DNA from: DASZRZ01 sp963732925
GTDB taxonomy: Bacteria > Acidobacteriota > Terriglobia > Terriglobales > Acidobacteriaceae
Length of the DNA stretch: 64,000 nt
NCBI GenBank assembly: GCA_963732925.1
Contig: CAVTBJ010000012.1
Location: forward strand, 124,001 to 188,000
Direction: 5' to 3'
Both the position numbers and the translations under genes were made by a program. Positions within the stretch are counted from its first letter, which is position 1. Each line of letters begins with the position of its first letter. Of this stretch, positions 34,800 to 43,555 are shown piece by piece. Under the pieces are notes generated by a model. That model was not told the DNA's origin. It worked only from the letters and a program-made list of their open reading frames with translations, and made no database searches.

Positions 34800-35411
34800 T
34801 CAGGTCGTCTTTGTGGTCGGCTTCTTCTTACGACGCCCGCGCACAGAACCGGCAATGGCGATGGCACCCGAACCAAGTAGCACCAAGGAAGACGGCTCAG
34901 GCGCGGGGAGGGTCGGGACCGTAAAATCGTATGAACCAAGATCTGCCAAGCTTGTCCCAAGTGTTGGATACGAGCATTCAGGGTAGAAACACTTCACTCC
35001 TTCTATGGTGACACGGAGCGTCGAAAATGGTCCAGCTACATCCTCGTAGAGGTTTGTATACGCCACTGGCACATTGTAGGCCCCATAGAAATGCGTACCT
35101 TCATCGGCGGTTAGCGCATACACAAATCCAGTGCCCTCGATGTCAGGAAATGAGACGCTATATTTCCAGAAGACACCGACGTCGGGGAATGAAATTCCTG
35201 AGCCGGTAACGGTTCCAGTGAACTGCAGATAAAAAACAAAAGCGGAATTAGCAATAAAGGCGGGCTGTACCACCATTCCCGGAGAATAGTCAACGAAATT
35301 GGGATAGTATCCGACTTGCAGATCGGAAATTTCAAAGCCAATAGAATCGCCCCAGGCTGGGACGGCGAAGGAGGCGAGCACGAGCGAAAACAGCAGAGCG
35401 CGACGAAGCAT
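34800..35411 (-). CDS. PEP-CTERM sorting domain protein
   Basis: 203 aa. ATG 35411 is chosen with GGGAGG 8 nt upstream, opening a signal peptide (LRRALLFSLVLASFAVPAWG). The body is beta-rich and aromatic. The C-terminus PAPEPSSLVLLGSGAIAIAG, then SVRGRRKKK, is a PEP-CTERM signal for exosortase (EpsH) processing. Exported proteins of this type accompany exopolysaccharide. No exosortase is in the window. A second, orphan PEP-CTERM tail lies 90 bp beyond its 3' end. Confidence 0.85.
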   Translation of the reverse strand: MLRRALLFSLVLASFAVPAWGDSIGFEISDLQVGYYPNFVDYSPGMVVQPAFIANSAFVFYLQFTGTVTGSGISFPDVGVFWKYSVSFPDIEGTGFVYALTADEGTHFYGAYNVPVAYTNLYEDVAGPFSTLRVTIEGVKCFYPECSYPTLGTSLADLGSYDFTVPTLPAPEPSSLVLLGSGAIAIAGSVRGRRKKKPTTKTT

Positions 35412-36028
35412 GACGCAGCCTCCCAAGGACCGGAATCGTACCCCTATCAAGGCGAATGTTCAAGAACGCTCTTGTTTGTGAGCCGTTTGGCTGGTTCTTA
35501 GGTTCATGCTTCAAGAAGCCATGCCGAAATGTTGACTTTTGCTAACAACCCGTGGAGGTAAGACATTCAAATCCAAGCCCCAGGGGTTTAATAGCCCGGC
35601 CGATTTTTATATTTTCGAGCGTCTCGACGACGCAACTCGAAATGGCTCTTTTGATGTGGCAATGGCGCTGGGTTTGGGAAGATTTTCCGAAGGGGCCTCC
35701 TTATTATTTAATCCCCCGTCGCCCCAGGCACACGAGGGCAAGCCTTCTTGTCACTACATGTGTCCCCGTGTCTGTCCCTTTCGCCGGAAGAGTAAGAAGT
35801 CCACGCGGCAAACACCGCAAACGCTGAACTAAACCACTTCCCGGAGCCAAATTCTAAAAAACGTCCCAGGCAGCGACGCGACCCGGGCGGCATTTTGAGC
35901 CGGCCCACTTTTGTGGCCGCGCGAAGCCGGTCCCAGCCATTCGGCTGAGTCAGTCTCTCGTAATCGAAAGCAGCCCAGCCTGAGGCCCCCTGAATCCAAC
36001 TAGCGGGTACTTGGGCGGGAGGCAGGCG
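35412..36028. other. Intergenic, no gene supported
   Basis: About 600 bp. Several frames stay open on both strands but none has a ribosome site with convincing composition. The minus strand at 35830-35980 reads like an eroded coding piece (FDYERLTQPNGWDRL) without a start. The right end holds the GGGAGG ribosome site of the next gene. Confidence 0.35.
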
Positions 36029-36451
36029 ATGGGCAAGGCTTGGACGCAATTCTGCGCTTATTTTGGCATGGGCGCGACGACAGTCGCGGGATGGGTCGGC
36101 TCGCCATTTGCATTTGTTCTGGCAGCTTTTGCTGTCTTCGTGTGGGGTTTGCTGGGCCCGCGGCACCATTATTCCGACACCTGGCAACTGGTCATCAATA
36201 CGGGCACGACCATTGTTACCTTCCTGATGGTGTTCCTCATCCAAAACACGCAAAACCGTGATGCCCGCGCCATTCACCTGAAGCTGGACGAACTGATCCG
36301 GAGCGTCCATTCGGCGCACAACGAGATGATCGACATTGAGAAATTATCCGACGAGGAGTTGGGGAAGCTCGCAAAACGGTATGAGCGTATTCGGCTGGAA
36401 TACGACCACCGCCACACAGGGAAGAAGCCGAAAGGCAAGCTAGGCAGGTAG
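36029..36451 (+). CDS. Low-affinity iron permease family protein
   Basis: 140 aa. ATG 36029 is chosen with GGGAGG 7 nt upstream. Two membrane helices (FAFVLAAFAVFVWGLLGP and LVINTGTTIVTFLMVFLIQ) are followed by NTQNRDARAIHLKLDELIRS and a charged coiled coil. This matches the bacterial low-affinity iron permease (Fet4-like, PF04120) family, of which the NTQNRD-KLDEL stretch is characteristic. Transport itself is unproven for bacterial members. Confidence 0.85.
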   Translation: MGKAWTQFCAYFGMGATTVAGWVGSPFAFVLAAFAVFVWGLLGPRHHYSDTWQLVINTGTTIVTFLMVFLIQNTQNRDARAIHLKLDELIRSVHSAHNEMIDIEKLSDEELGKLAKRYERIRLEYDHRHTGKKPKGKLGR

Positions 36452-36551
36452 TCGGACGGACTCGTTCCGGTTTTGCCCGGCAACCGCAAACATGAGACAT
36501 GGGCGTCCTTTTTCTGCATCCAAGTCAGCGGTACGTCCTGTGGAGGCTCTT

Positions 36552-36851
36552 ATGGGACCACAAATCTCCGACGCGACCGGCAGGCTTAGGAGGCACGCGG
36601 AACGAGGGCCTGCAAAGGGAGAGCTGGAGTTACGATTCCATCCCGCTGACACCGTAATTCGGGCGGAACTGATGGGCGCAAGCCAGACAGGCTTCCGCAT
36701 TCGCTTCTGCGGCAACTCGCCCTTGAAAATCGGCTCCAGGGTGCGAGTGACCTATCCATGGGGAAAGATTTATGCCGATGTTGTGTGGTGCCAGCCGGTG
36801 GGGGAGTGGCTGGAAGCAGGTTTTGCCCTGGTGCAGGACGACACGGATTAA
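36552..36851 (+). CDS. PilZ-like domain protein
   Basis: 99 aa. ATG 36552 is chosen with GGAGG 5 nt upstream. The arrangement RRHAERGPAKGELELRF, MGASQTGFRIRF and the beta-strand pattern through VRVTYPWGKIYADVVWCQ resemble PilZ (c-di-GMP) domains, but the consensus RxxxR and [DN]xSxxG motifs are altered (GASQTG), so c-di-GMP binding is doubtful. Confidence 0.6.
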   Translation: MGPQISDATGRLRRHAERGPAKGELELRFHPADTVIRAELMGASQTGFRIRFCGNSPLKIGSRVRVTYPWGKIYADVVWCQPVGEWLEAGFALVQDDTD

Positions 36852-36927
36852 CTTGGCTTCGCGTACGGGACAAAACGAGCCCTGGGGCCACACGGAATCG
36901 CCGCGAGACGGAGATCCGTGGCTTGGG

Positions 36928-37497
36928 TCACGGCAGGCGAGTCATTTCCAGTCCCTTGCCAATAGGTAGGGTCACGGACTCGGCGTGGGGAATCTTGCGC
37001 ACGTGATGGATGTAGTCCGTCAGAGAATGCGAGAGCACATTATCGGCCACCACGAAGCCGCCCGAGGCCACGCGCAGCATGTCGAAAAAGCGGATATAGT
37101 CTTCCTTTTCGCAGTCGATCAGTGCGAAATCCACTTCGCCCAGGGTAGGCAGCACCGAAGCAGCGTCGGCGCAGATGTATTCGACAAATTCCTCGAGGCC
37201 AAGACCGCGCAGGTTTTCGCGGGATTCCTGCTGGCGCGCGGGCACGATCTCGATGGAAGTAAGTTTTCCGCCGACGGCCCGCGCCGCCGCAGCGAAGGCA
37301 ATGGTGGAAATGCCGCTGGAACCGCCGACCTCAAGGATTCTGCGGGCATTCACTCCTGTCGCCAGCGCGCACAGAAACTCCGCGCTGATGGGTTCCAGAT
37401 TGCGGTGCCGTTCGGAGAAGGGCACGCCTTTCGTGTCCTGCTCCAGCTTCCTTTGCCACAGGCGATGAATCACCGCCCGCTCACGTTCTCCTAGCAT
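36928..37497 (-). CDS. Class I SAM-dependent O-methyltransferase
   Basis: 189 aa, ATG with AGGGAGAA upstream. Motif I RILEVGGSSGISTIAFA, the acidic SAM-ribose residue in KLTSIEIVP, VDFALIDCEKEDYIRFFDML and GGFVVADNVLSH match the catechol/caffeoyl-CoA O-methyltransferase-like (TrmR) group. Substrate unknown. It stands alone on the minus strand, upstream of the tRNA-Ala-related islet. Confidence 0.88.
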   Translation of the reverse strand: MLGERERAVIHRLWQRKLEQDTKGVPFSERHRNLEPISAEFLCALATGVNARRILEVGGSSGISTIAFAAAARAVGGKLTSIEIVPARQQESRENLRGLGLEEFVEYICADAASVLPTLGEVDFALIDCEKEDYIRFFDMLRVASGGFVVADNVLSHSLTDYIHHVRKIPHAESVTLPIGKGLEMTRLP

Positions 37498-37796
37498 CGA
37501 TTCTCCCTGAACAGTTCAAGATCCTCCCGGACCGACCCCAGCGTCGACTCCAGGTTCCCGGCAGATCACGGTGTCATGCCCGGGGCATTCGCCCAAGCGG
37601 GAAGGACCAGCAATGAAAGGACAATAATAAAGAGTGAGCTGGGAACCTGGCCAGGAGCAAACTAACGGAACGTTTGTTGGCGGGTTTTCTCCAGTTCGTG
37701 AATGCGGAAGGCCAGGAAGAGGCGGAGGAACCTGGACAAGAGCTTTAAAGGCTGTGTGGAAAGGCCAAAGACGAAAAGCTTCGGGGGATAAATGTC
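37498..37796. other. Intergenic, no gene seen
   Basis: About 300 bp between the methyltransferase start and the tRNA-Ala copy. No supported gene. Confidence 0.4.
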
Positions 37797-37837
37797 GGAC
37801 CTGGTCGGGATCGAACTGACGACTTCTTCCATGCCAT
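37797..37837 (-). repeat. Partial copy of tRNA-Ala 3' half (putative att site)
   Basis: 41 bp matching 41435-41475, inside tRNA-Ala(GGC), at 39 positions and in the same orientation. It runs from the anticodon loop (GGCAT) through the T arm to near the acceptor end. It cannot fold as a tRNA because the 5' half is missing. Such copies mark the distal end of elements integrated at a tRNA 3' end. Confidence 0.75.
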
Positions 37838-37906
37838 CTCATCTCGACCTTAGCCCAAGCGACAAGGAAAAATCACGTATGATATGGAGGGGCACGCACC
37901 GCAGCT

Positions 37907-38866
37907 TCAAGGGCGATAGCGATTGTCGGAGCGTTTTATCAGTTCCCGATCTGGAAACCAGCATTTGTGGGTGTAAGGTTCATTCAAGAGAGTTATGGGG
38001 AGTTGAGGATTGAAAACACTGCTCCAACCGGACAAGAATGAGGCTGTCCGTATAAGGGCCGTACAACGGGACATTAACAAACAATTGACCAGGGCCTCGA
38101 ATCCCTTTCTGTGGCTGCTTCCTGACTTGGTTGAATGAACAGGCCGTCCATCCTTGCTGCGCTCCTCGTCTGGGTGAAAAATCACAGAAAGCGTGCCCCT
38201 CGCTTCCGCGGAGAACCACTGTATGAATTTCGAGTCATCGCTCGAAATGAAGACCGCTTTCACTTCCGGCCGGTCAGCCACAAACTTCACGACTGCCCGG
38301 AAACAACAAGGCCAGTCTACAGGCGGGGCCTCGGTGCTCTTATCGGTACCGCGGAAGTGAAGACCAACGACGCCTCCAGCGGAGAATTCCCGGGATACGA
38401 AGTCATTGATGTAAGACTGAGTCGCTTTCTTCACTTGATAGTAGGTAGTAAACAGTCGATGTGCTCGTTCAATTGTCATGGAAGGGCCAAATTCATCCGC
38501 GAATCTGGTCTCATTGATGTGTTCTATGGAGAGAGAAACGCATCGTTCATCGTTCGAAGACTTACGTGAGCTGATTCGATCTGCTTTATCGAAAAAGTCA
38601 TGAAGCCAATCCTGACCGGGAGTCTCTTTATATTGCGCACCCGTCAAGCTAATTTCCGGGGTCAGATGGTGCTCCTCACAGTAGGCGAGGATATAGAGAC
38701 ACCAATTCAACTGAGCAAAGAACCCGTTATTCGCATGAATTTCAATCGCCAAGGTGTCAGATCGTCTGCACAGACGAACTTCATTCAAGAGACGACGAGC
38801 AGAACGAATCAGAGCACGACGGGTGGAGTGAAGACGGTAAAAATGAGGAAAGAACGTTTCCGTCAT
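37907..38866 (-). CDS. Fucosyltransferase-like protein (GT-B, NodZ/POFUT-like)
   Basis: 319 aa. GVVGLHFRGTDKSTEAPPVD carries the HxRxTDK nucleotide-sugar motif of alpha-1,6-fucosyltransferases and protein O-fucosyltransferases, and AVFISSDDSKFIQWF and CTALIRTASFLSGW correspond to the later peptide motifs. The N-terminus lacks membrane helices, so it is probably cytosolic. Codons are more A/T-ending than in neighbours, suggesting transfer. With gmd and fcl divergently adjacent, GDP-fucose as donor is a strong inference; the acceptor (O-antigen, exopolysaccharide or protein) is unknown. Confidence 0.75.
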   Translation of the reverse strand: MTETFFPHFYRLHSTRRALIRSARRLLNEVRLCRRSDTLAIEIHANNGFFAQLNWCLYILAYCEEHHLTPEISLTGAQYKETPGQDWLHDFFDKADRISSRKSSNDERCVSLSIEHINETRFADEFGPSMTIERAHRLFTTYYQVKKATQSYINDFVSREFSAGGVVGLHFRGTDKSTEAPPVDWPCCFRAVVKFVADRPEVKAVFISSDDSKFIQWFSAEARGTLSVIFHPDEERSKDGRPVHSTKSGSSHRKGFEALVNCLLMSRCTALIRTASFLSGWSSVFNPQLPITLLNEPYTHKCWFPDRELIKRSDNRYRP

Positions 38867-39192
38867 GTCGTAGCCCCAGTCATCTCGATGATGTTGTTCC
38901 GACTTATGTCCATTCTAGAAAGCGGAGTTCCTTGCTCGCCCCTAATCTTCGGTCAGATGAGTAGGTTCATTCCACAGTTTTCGTACGCAAGCTTAAAATG
39001 AGTGCCGGCACAATCGACTCCACCCAAATAGTACCTCGACCAACCGATTCTCCACCTCCAAATCTGCACCACCGGGGCCGGTCTTAGAGTCTCCAAAAAC
39101 TACTCCTTAGGAACGAAAATCAAAGAGAGCCCCTTTCCCACTTGTGGTGGATGCAGTAGCATGCATTTATACTTCGTCGGGGTTCTCGATTT
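38867..39192. other. Divergent intergenic region of the fucose islet
   Basis: About 325 bp of mixed composition between the fucosyltransferase-like gene and gmd. No gene seen. TATACT at 39168-39173, near gmd, could be a -10 element. Confidence 0.35.
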
Positions 39193-40278
39193 GTGAAAAG
39201 CGCTTTTATCACCGGGGTGACGGGCCAGGATGGTTCTTACCTTGCGCGGTTCCTCTTGGGAAAGGGCTACGAGGTTCATGGGATCAAACGCCCAGCCTCT
39301 CTCTTCAACACCGCTCGCATCGACCAAATTTACCAGGATCCTCATGACCCTGCGCGCAGATTCGTCCTGCACTATGGCGATCTTACCGACGGGGCTACTT
39401 TGACGCGAATCATTCAGAAAGTACAGCCGGATGAGATTTACAATCTCGGGGCGCAGAGTCACGTGGCGATTTCTTTTGAGAATCCGGAATACACCGCCAA
39501 TGTCGATGCTCTGGGCACGTTGCGTTTGTTGGAGGCAATTCGAATTCTGAGCCTGGAAAAGCACACCCGCTTTTACCAGGCTTCCACGTCGGAACTGTAC
39601 GGCGGCATCGGATCTGTGCCTCAGGACGAGAACACGCCTTTTTATCCCCGGTCGCCATATGCGGTGGCGAAGCTGTATGCTTTTTGGATCACGGTAAATT
39701 ATCGCGAAGCCTATGGCATCTATGCCTGCAACGGCATTCTGTTCAACCATGAGTCTCCGGTCCGTGGTGAGATTTTCGTTACGCGCAAGATCACCCGTGC
39801 TCTTACGAGAATCAAAGTGGGTCTGCAAGGCTCCTTGTACCTTGGCAACCTGGACGCGAAACGCGACTGGGGCCACGCTCGCGACTACGCCGAGATGCAG
39901 TGGCTGATGCTGCAGCAGGAACGACCGGAGGATTTCGTGATTGCTACAGGAGAGCAGCATTCAGTTCGTGAGTTTGTCGACGCCGCCGCGATCCGTCTCG
40001 ACATGAAGATCGAATGGCGTGGCAGCGGTAAGGATGAAGCTGGATACGATCAGCATGGCCGGCGTGTAGTTGCTGTCGATCCACGCTATTTCCGGCCGAC
40101 TGAAGTGAAATCCCTGCTGGGAGACCCATCCAAGGCGCGCGAGAAGCTTGGTTGGGTCCCGAGGACCCGGTTTGAGGCACTCGTAGAGGAGATGCTGACA
40201 GAAGACCTCAAGCTCGCGGAGCGTGAGGCGCTAATCGCCCGCCATGGCTATCAAGTACACTCGGCCATTGCCGACTGA
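39193..40278 (+). CDS. gmd: GDP-mannose 4,6-dehydratase
   Basis: 361 aa from GTG 39193. NAD(P)-binding SFITG-type start (SAFITGVTGQDGSYLARFLL), catalytic Thr/Ser-rich QASTSELYGG and YAVAKLYAFWITVNYREAYG (YxxxK), then NHESPVRGEIFVTRKI and GNLDAKRDWGHARDY: all diagnostic for Gmd. It converts GDP-D-mannose to GDP-4-keto-6-deoxymannose, the first step to GDP-L-fucose. fcl follows 36 bp later, so an operon is likely. No ribosome site is clear. Confidence 0.96.
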   Translation: MKSAFITGVTGQDGSYLARFLLGKGYEVHGIKRPASLFNTARIDQIYQDPHDPARRFVLHYGDLTDGATLTRIIQKVQPDEIYNLGAQSHVAISFENPEYTANVDALGTLRLLEAIRILSLEKHTRFYQASTSELYGGIGSVPQDENTPFYPRSPYAVAKLYAFWITVNYREAYGIYACNGILFNHESPVRGEIFVTRKITRALTRIKVGLQGSLYLGNLDAKRDWGHARDYAEMQWLMLQQERPEDFVIATGEQHSVREFVDAAAIRLDMKIEWRGSGKDEAGYDQHGRRVVAVDPRYFRPTEVKSLLGDPSKAREKLGWVPRTRFEALVEEMLTEDLKLAEREALIARHGYQVHSAIAD

Positions 40279-40314
40279 TCCTTAATGTCCTGCTAAGGCT
40301 GATCTTTGCCCGCT

Positions 40315-41298
40315 ATGAATGTGGACTCTTCTATCTTTGTCGCTGGCCATCGTGGACTCGTGGGTTCTGCACTGGTACGAAGACTCAAGGCGTTGGGGTT
40401 CAAGAATCTTCTGCTGGTGGATCGCTCGCAATTGGATCTTGCTGATCGAGAATCTGTTCGCTCATTTTTCCAGAAGCACAAACCTGCCTACGTGTTCCTT
40501 GCGGCCGCCAAAGTGGGCGGTATCCTCGCGAACGATACTTATCCCGCTGAGTTCATTCACGAGAATCTGGAGATCGAGGTCAATGTGATTCACGAGTGTT
40601 TTCGATCCCAGGTGCAAAGACTGTTGTTTCTGGGCTCAAGTTGTATCTACCCAAAAGAATGTCCACAGCCAATTCGCGAAGACTACTTGCTTACCGGGCC
40701 GCTGGAAGAAACAAACCGGGCCTATGCGGTGGCTAAGATCGCCGGAATCGAAATGTGCCGCTCCTACAACAGGCAGTACGGCACAAAGTTCTTATGCGCG
40801 ATGCTAACCAATTTGTATGGGCCAGAGGACAACTTCGATTTGAGTAACTCCCACGTCCTTCCGGCTCTCATTCGCAAGGTGGCCGAAGCCAAGCAGAGCG
40901 GGATCGGGGAGGTTACGATTTGGGGGACTGGACAGGCGCGCCGCGAGTTTCTCTTCAGCGAGGATGCGGCAGACGCTTGCATCTTTCTTATGAATCTGCC
41001 CGAAACGGAGTTCGGGCGTCTAACTCGGGCGGATGTCCATCCAATCATTAATGTCGGGTGTGGCGAGGACCTGAGCATAGCCGAGCTGGCTGAACTGGTT
41101 TGCGAAGTTCTCGACTGGCACGGCCATCGCGTGTTGGATCGTTCGAAACCCGATGGGACCTCGCGCAAGCTGCTGGACGTCTCCAAATTACGTGGCTTGG
41201 GCTGGCGCCCGCAGATCGGTCTGCGGGAGGGCATTCTGCGATCGTACAGGGATTTTGCCTCGCGCAAGCTGCCTCCGCTCTCCGCGACGGAGCGCTGA
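40315..41298 (+). CDS. fcl: GDP-L-fucose synthase
   Basis: 327 aa from ATG 40315 (a TTG three codons earlier is possible). Rossmann start IFVAGHRGLVGSALVRRL, catalytic Ser/Cys in LGSSCIYPKECPQP, YAVAKIAGIEMCRSYNRQYG (YxxxK), LYGPEDNFD and SHVLPALIRK are typical of the 3,5-epimerase/4-reductase. It completes GDP-L-fucose synthesis behind gmd. Confidence 0.96.
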   Translation: MNVDSSIFVAGHRGLVGSALVRRLKALGFKNLLLVDRSQLDLADRESVRSFFQKHKPAYVFLAAAKVGGILANDTYPAEFIHENLEIEVNVIHECFRSQVQRLLFLGSSCIYPKECPQPIREDYLLTGPLEETNRAYAVAKIAGIEMCRSYNRQYGTKFLCAMLTNLYGPEDNFDLSNSHVLPALIRKVAEAKQSGIGEVTIWGTGQARREFLFSEDAADACIFLMNLPETEFGRLTRADVHPIINVGCGEDLSIAELAELVCEVLDWHGHRVLDRSKPDGTSRKLLDVSKLRGLGWRPQIGLREGILRSYRDFASRKLPPLSATER

Positions 41299-41430
41299 AT
41301 GAACCAGAGATGTGCCGTATTCCCTTGCAATCCCCGCCGTGACGGAGCCCTGCGAGAGATGTTATGACACAACTCACGACATAAACGTCACGCCTGCGAG
41401 CACTCGCGCCCAATAAGTTGTTGAGGGAAA

Positions 41431-41506
41431 TGGTGGACCTGGTCGGGATCGAACCGACGACCTCTTCCATGCCATGGAAGCGCGCTCCCAGCTGCGCCAC
41501 AGGCCC
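41431..41506 (-). tRNA. tRNA-Ala(GGC)
   Basis: Minus strand: acceptor GGGCCTG/CAGGTCC (one G-U), discriminator A, CCA encoded. The anticodon stem CTTCC/GGAAG encloses loop ATGGCAT with anticodon GGC. Its 3' half is duplicated at 37797-37837. Confidence 0.95.
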
Positions 41507-41663
41507 ACACGGGAATGACCACTCACTGGAAGCCAGCGAGCATCCTTATTCTCGCCCAGGGGCAAGCCGGAGTCAAACCCAGGGCGGCGAGTTTAGCACC
41601 TGCGGACGATTGCCATCAGCCCCTGAGCGCTTGCGTGCATCCATTCTTGCAGGAGACGAAGCC

Positions 41664-41849
41664 ATGACGCCACGGAAATTGAAACATTGGGGGACGGGAA
41701 CGGCGCTGCTGACTCTGCTCGCTTTGGCGGGAATGCTCATTCTTGCGGCGGTGGCCGCCTACTTGTTCAACTCGCATCCGGTTCCCACGCACCCGCAGCA
41801 GAATGGGAGCATAATAAGAATAGAATCAGGAGCCAGGGTGCAGTCCTGA
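41664..41849 (+). CDS. Small single-helix membrane protein
   Basis: 61 aa, ATG with AGGAG 8 nt upstream. A basic N-terminus (TPRKLKHW), one helix (LLTLLALAGMLILAAVAAYLF) and a short polar C-terminus. It lies directly upstream of the secreted protein gene at 41961 and may be co-transcribed. No family recognised. Confidence 0.55.
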   Translation: MTPRKLKHWGTGTALLTLLALAGMLILAAVAAYLFNSHPVPTHPQQNGSIIRIESGARVQS

Positions 41850-41960
41850 AGGCCGGTGGCAGATTGAGTGCCCGGGGTGGACTGCCATCGGTGCATAGCC
41901 AAGGCTCGGTTCGGCCGGCGGGATTCCCTTTACGCCGAGCACCACAATTTGGGACATTCG

Positions 41961-42587
41961 ATGCGAAACAGAAGCGTTTCTCTCAGTTGGGCATCCCTGC
42001 TTGCTTTGGTGTTCTGCCTGGGCCTTGTTCCGGCTCGCGCGCAACAGGCTCGCGCCCCGGTCGGCAATGTGCAGCCTCTTCTGTCCAATCTGAACGACGT
42101 GGTCACCTCCACTCGCATAACTTTGGCCAAGCTTCGGATTGAAAAGTGGAAGACGCAATCCGAAGTCAAGCGCCGGTTGCAGTCCGATGCCCAATCCATC
42201 GATCGCAACTTGAAAGAGGCGGTGCCAAGTCTGGTACAAGGGCTGCAAGCGAACCCGCAAAGTCTGAGCGCGAATTTTGCCATGTACCGGAATCTCGATG
42301 CAGTCCACGACGTTCTAAATCTGCTTACGCAATCGGCGGGCGCGCTCGCGCCGGATGACGAGTACGCCGCCCTGGCGAACAATGCGGACCGTATGGACGA
42401 GGTGCGCCGCACGTTTGCCGATCGCATGGAGAGCCTCTCGGCCAGCAAAGACGCCGAACTTGCCCAGTTCAAAGCCGGAGGGGCTATGGGGGCGAAGGCG
42501 GGGCCCGCGCAGCCTCCCAAGAAGATCATCATTGACGATACCGCCCCTGCGAAAAAGCCGAGTACCACCAAGCGGAAGCCACAATAG
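41961..42587 (+). CDS. Secreted helical protein, unknown function
   Basis: 208 aa. ATG 41961 is chosen because it opens a signal peptide (VSLSWASLLALVFCLGLVPARA); the frame is open further upstream. The mature part is mostly helical (LSNLNDVVTSTRITLAKLRIEKW, RNLDAVHDVLNLL), with a Pro/Lys-rich tail. Probably periplasmic. Similar small secreted proteins are common in Acidobacteria; no function is known to me. Confidence 0.65.
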   Translation: MRNRSVSLSWASLLALVFCLGLVPARAQQARAPVGNVQPLLSNLNDVVTSTRITLAKLRIEKWKTQSEVKRRLQSDAQSIDRNLKEAVPSLVQGLQANPQSLSANFAMYRNLDAVHDVLNLLTQSAGALAPDDEYAALANNADRMDEVRRTFADRMESLSASKDAELAQFKAGGAMGAKAGPAQPPKKIIIDDTAPAKKPSTTKRKPQ

Positions 42588-42865
42588 TACCGCAATGCGG
42601 TGATGTTTTCCCCGGAGCGAGATTTCGTTACAAAAAGGGCACGGGGTAGGGAACTTATTTCGAAAACTGGAGTCTATGGATACCAGAGCGGCTGCGCTTG
42701 ATCCGTGGCTGGCTCCAGGTGTGCTGTTCAGGGAAGAGGGGCGAAACCGTCAGGGGTTCCGGGTGTCGCTCCGTCGGCCTTGGCACGGGTGTTCGCTCGG
42801 CTTTTGGCCCCGGGCCTGTGCTAAAGTGGAAGTTCCCTAACGGTAAACTGGCTGGAGCGACCACC

Positions 42866-43555
42866 TTGGGCAATATCGCGAGTGCAATCGGAATCGGCGC
42901 CGAGGAATCGGCTATCGTCGCCGAGTTGAAGGCCGGGTCGGAAGATGCGTACGCCTGGTTGATTCAGCAGTATCAACAGCCTGTCTACAGTCTGGTGTAC
43001 CGCATTCTGAACGAACCTTCCGACGCAGCCGATATTACGCAAGAGGTTTTTCTCAAGATTTTTCGCGGCATCCAGCACTTCAACGGCGGGTCCAGCCTGA
43101 AAACCTGGGTGTACCGCATTGCGCTGCATGAGGCCTCCAATCGGCGCCGCTGGTGGTTTCGCCACAAGTCGCGCGAGACCTCAATGGAGCCGCTGGACTG
43201 GGATGACAACCCCGCGCTTCTTGAGCAGCTCCTGCAGGACCCGCGTGAGTCGCCCTTTGACAGCCTTGTCCACGGCGAGATGCGGGCGCGGGTGGAAGCC
43301 GAGCTCCGGCAGGTGCCCGAACCTTATCGGTCGACCGTAATCTTGAGGGACATTGAAGAATTGTCCTATGAAGAGATTGCGGAAGTAACGGAAGTATCGC
43401 TGGGTACCGTGAAGTCACGCCTGACACGCGGGCGCGATGCATTGAAAAAGCGGCTCCAACAGTACTTTCCTGAGTTTGCGGCGGAAATGGGTTCTTCCCG
43501 GCCAGCCAGGTCCTGCCGGGCTGGTGCAGGGGAAAAAGTCGAGGCCACGTCATGA
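42866..43555 (+). CDS. ECF RNA polymerase sigma factor (RpoE-like)
   Basis: About 229 aa from TTG 42866 (GGAG 9 nt upstream); the frame is open further but that region is not protein-like. Region 2 is YQQPVYSLVYRILNEPSDAA to DITQEVFLKIFRGI; region 4 is LRDIEELSYEEIAEVTEVSL to GTVKSRLTRGRDALKKRL. It directs transcription in response to envelope signals when its anti-sigma releases it. Its stop overlaps the start of the anti-sigma gene (ATGA), so the two are translationally coupled. Confidence 0.92.
   Translation: MGNIASAIGIGAEESAIVAELKAGSEDAYAWLIQQYQQPVYSLVYRILNEPSDAADITQEVFLKIFRGIQHFNGGSSLKTWVYRIALHEASNRRRWWFRHKSRETSMEPLDWDDNPALLEQLLQDPRESPFDSLVHGEMRARVEAELRQVPEPYRSTVILRDIEELSYEEIAEVTEVSLGTVKSRLTRGRDALKKRLQQYFPEFAAEMGSSRPARSCRAGAGEKVEATS

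Larger units (their letters stand above)
37797..41475. mobile_element. Putative integrated fucosylation islet at tRNA-Ala
   Basis: A 3.7-kb segment lies on the 3' side of an intact tRNA-Ala, with a direct 41-bp partial copy of the tRNA at the far end, the layout left by a tRNA-targeted integrase. Cargo: a fucosyltransferase-like gene, gmd and fcl, enough to make and use GDP-fucose. No integrase remains inside. The transferase gene is visibly richer in A+T than its surroundings. Confidence 0.5.

Noticed and set aside
35830..35980. Minus-strand coding-like piece (FDYERLTQPNGWDRL)
   Set aside because: No start, no ribosome site and no recognisable family; left as part of the intergenic note.
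36492..36551. Longer start for the PilZ-like gene at 36492
   Set aside because: No ribosome site there, whereas GGAGG sits 5 nt before ATG 36552.
29547..37796. Search by eye for a distal copy of the tRNA-Arg 3' end as the second att site
   Set aside because: No stretch resembling GGTTCGAGTCCTGCCG was seen downstream within the window; the far end may be deleted or outside.
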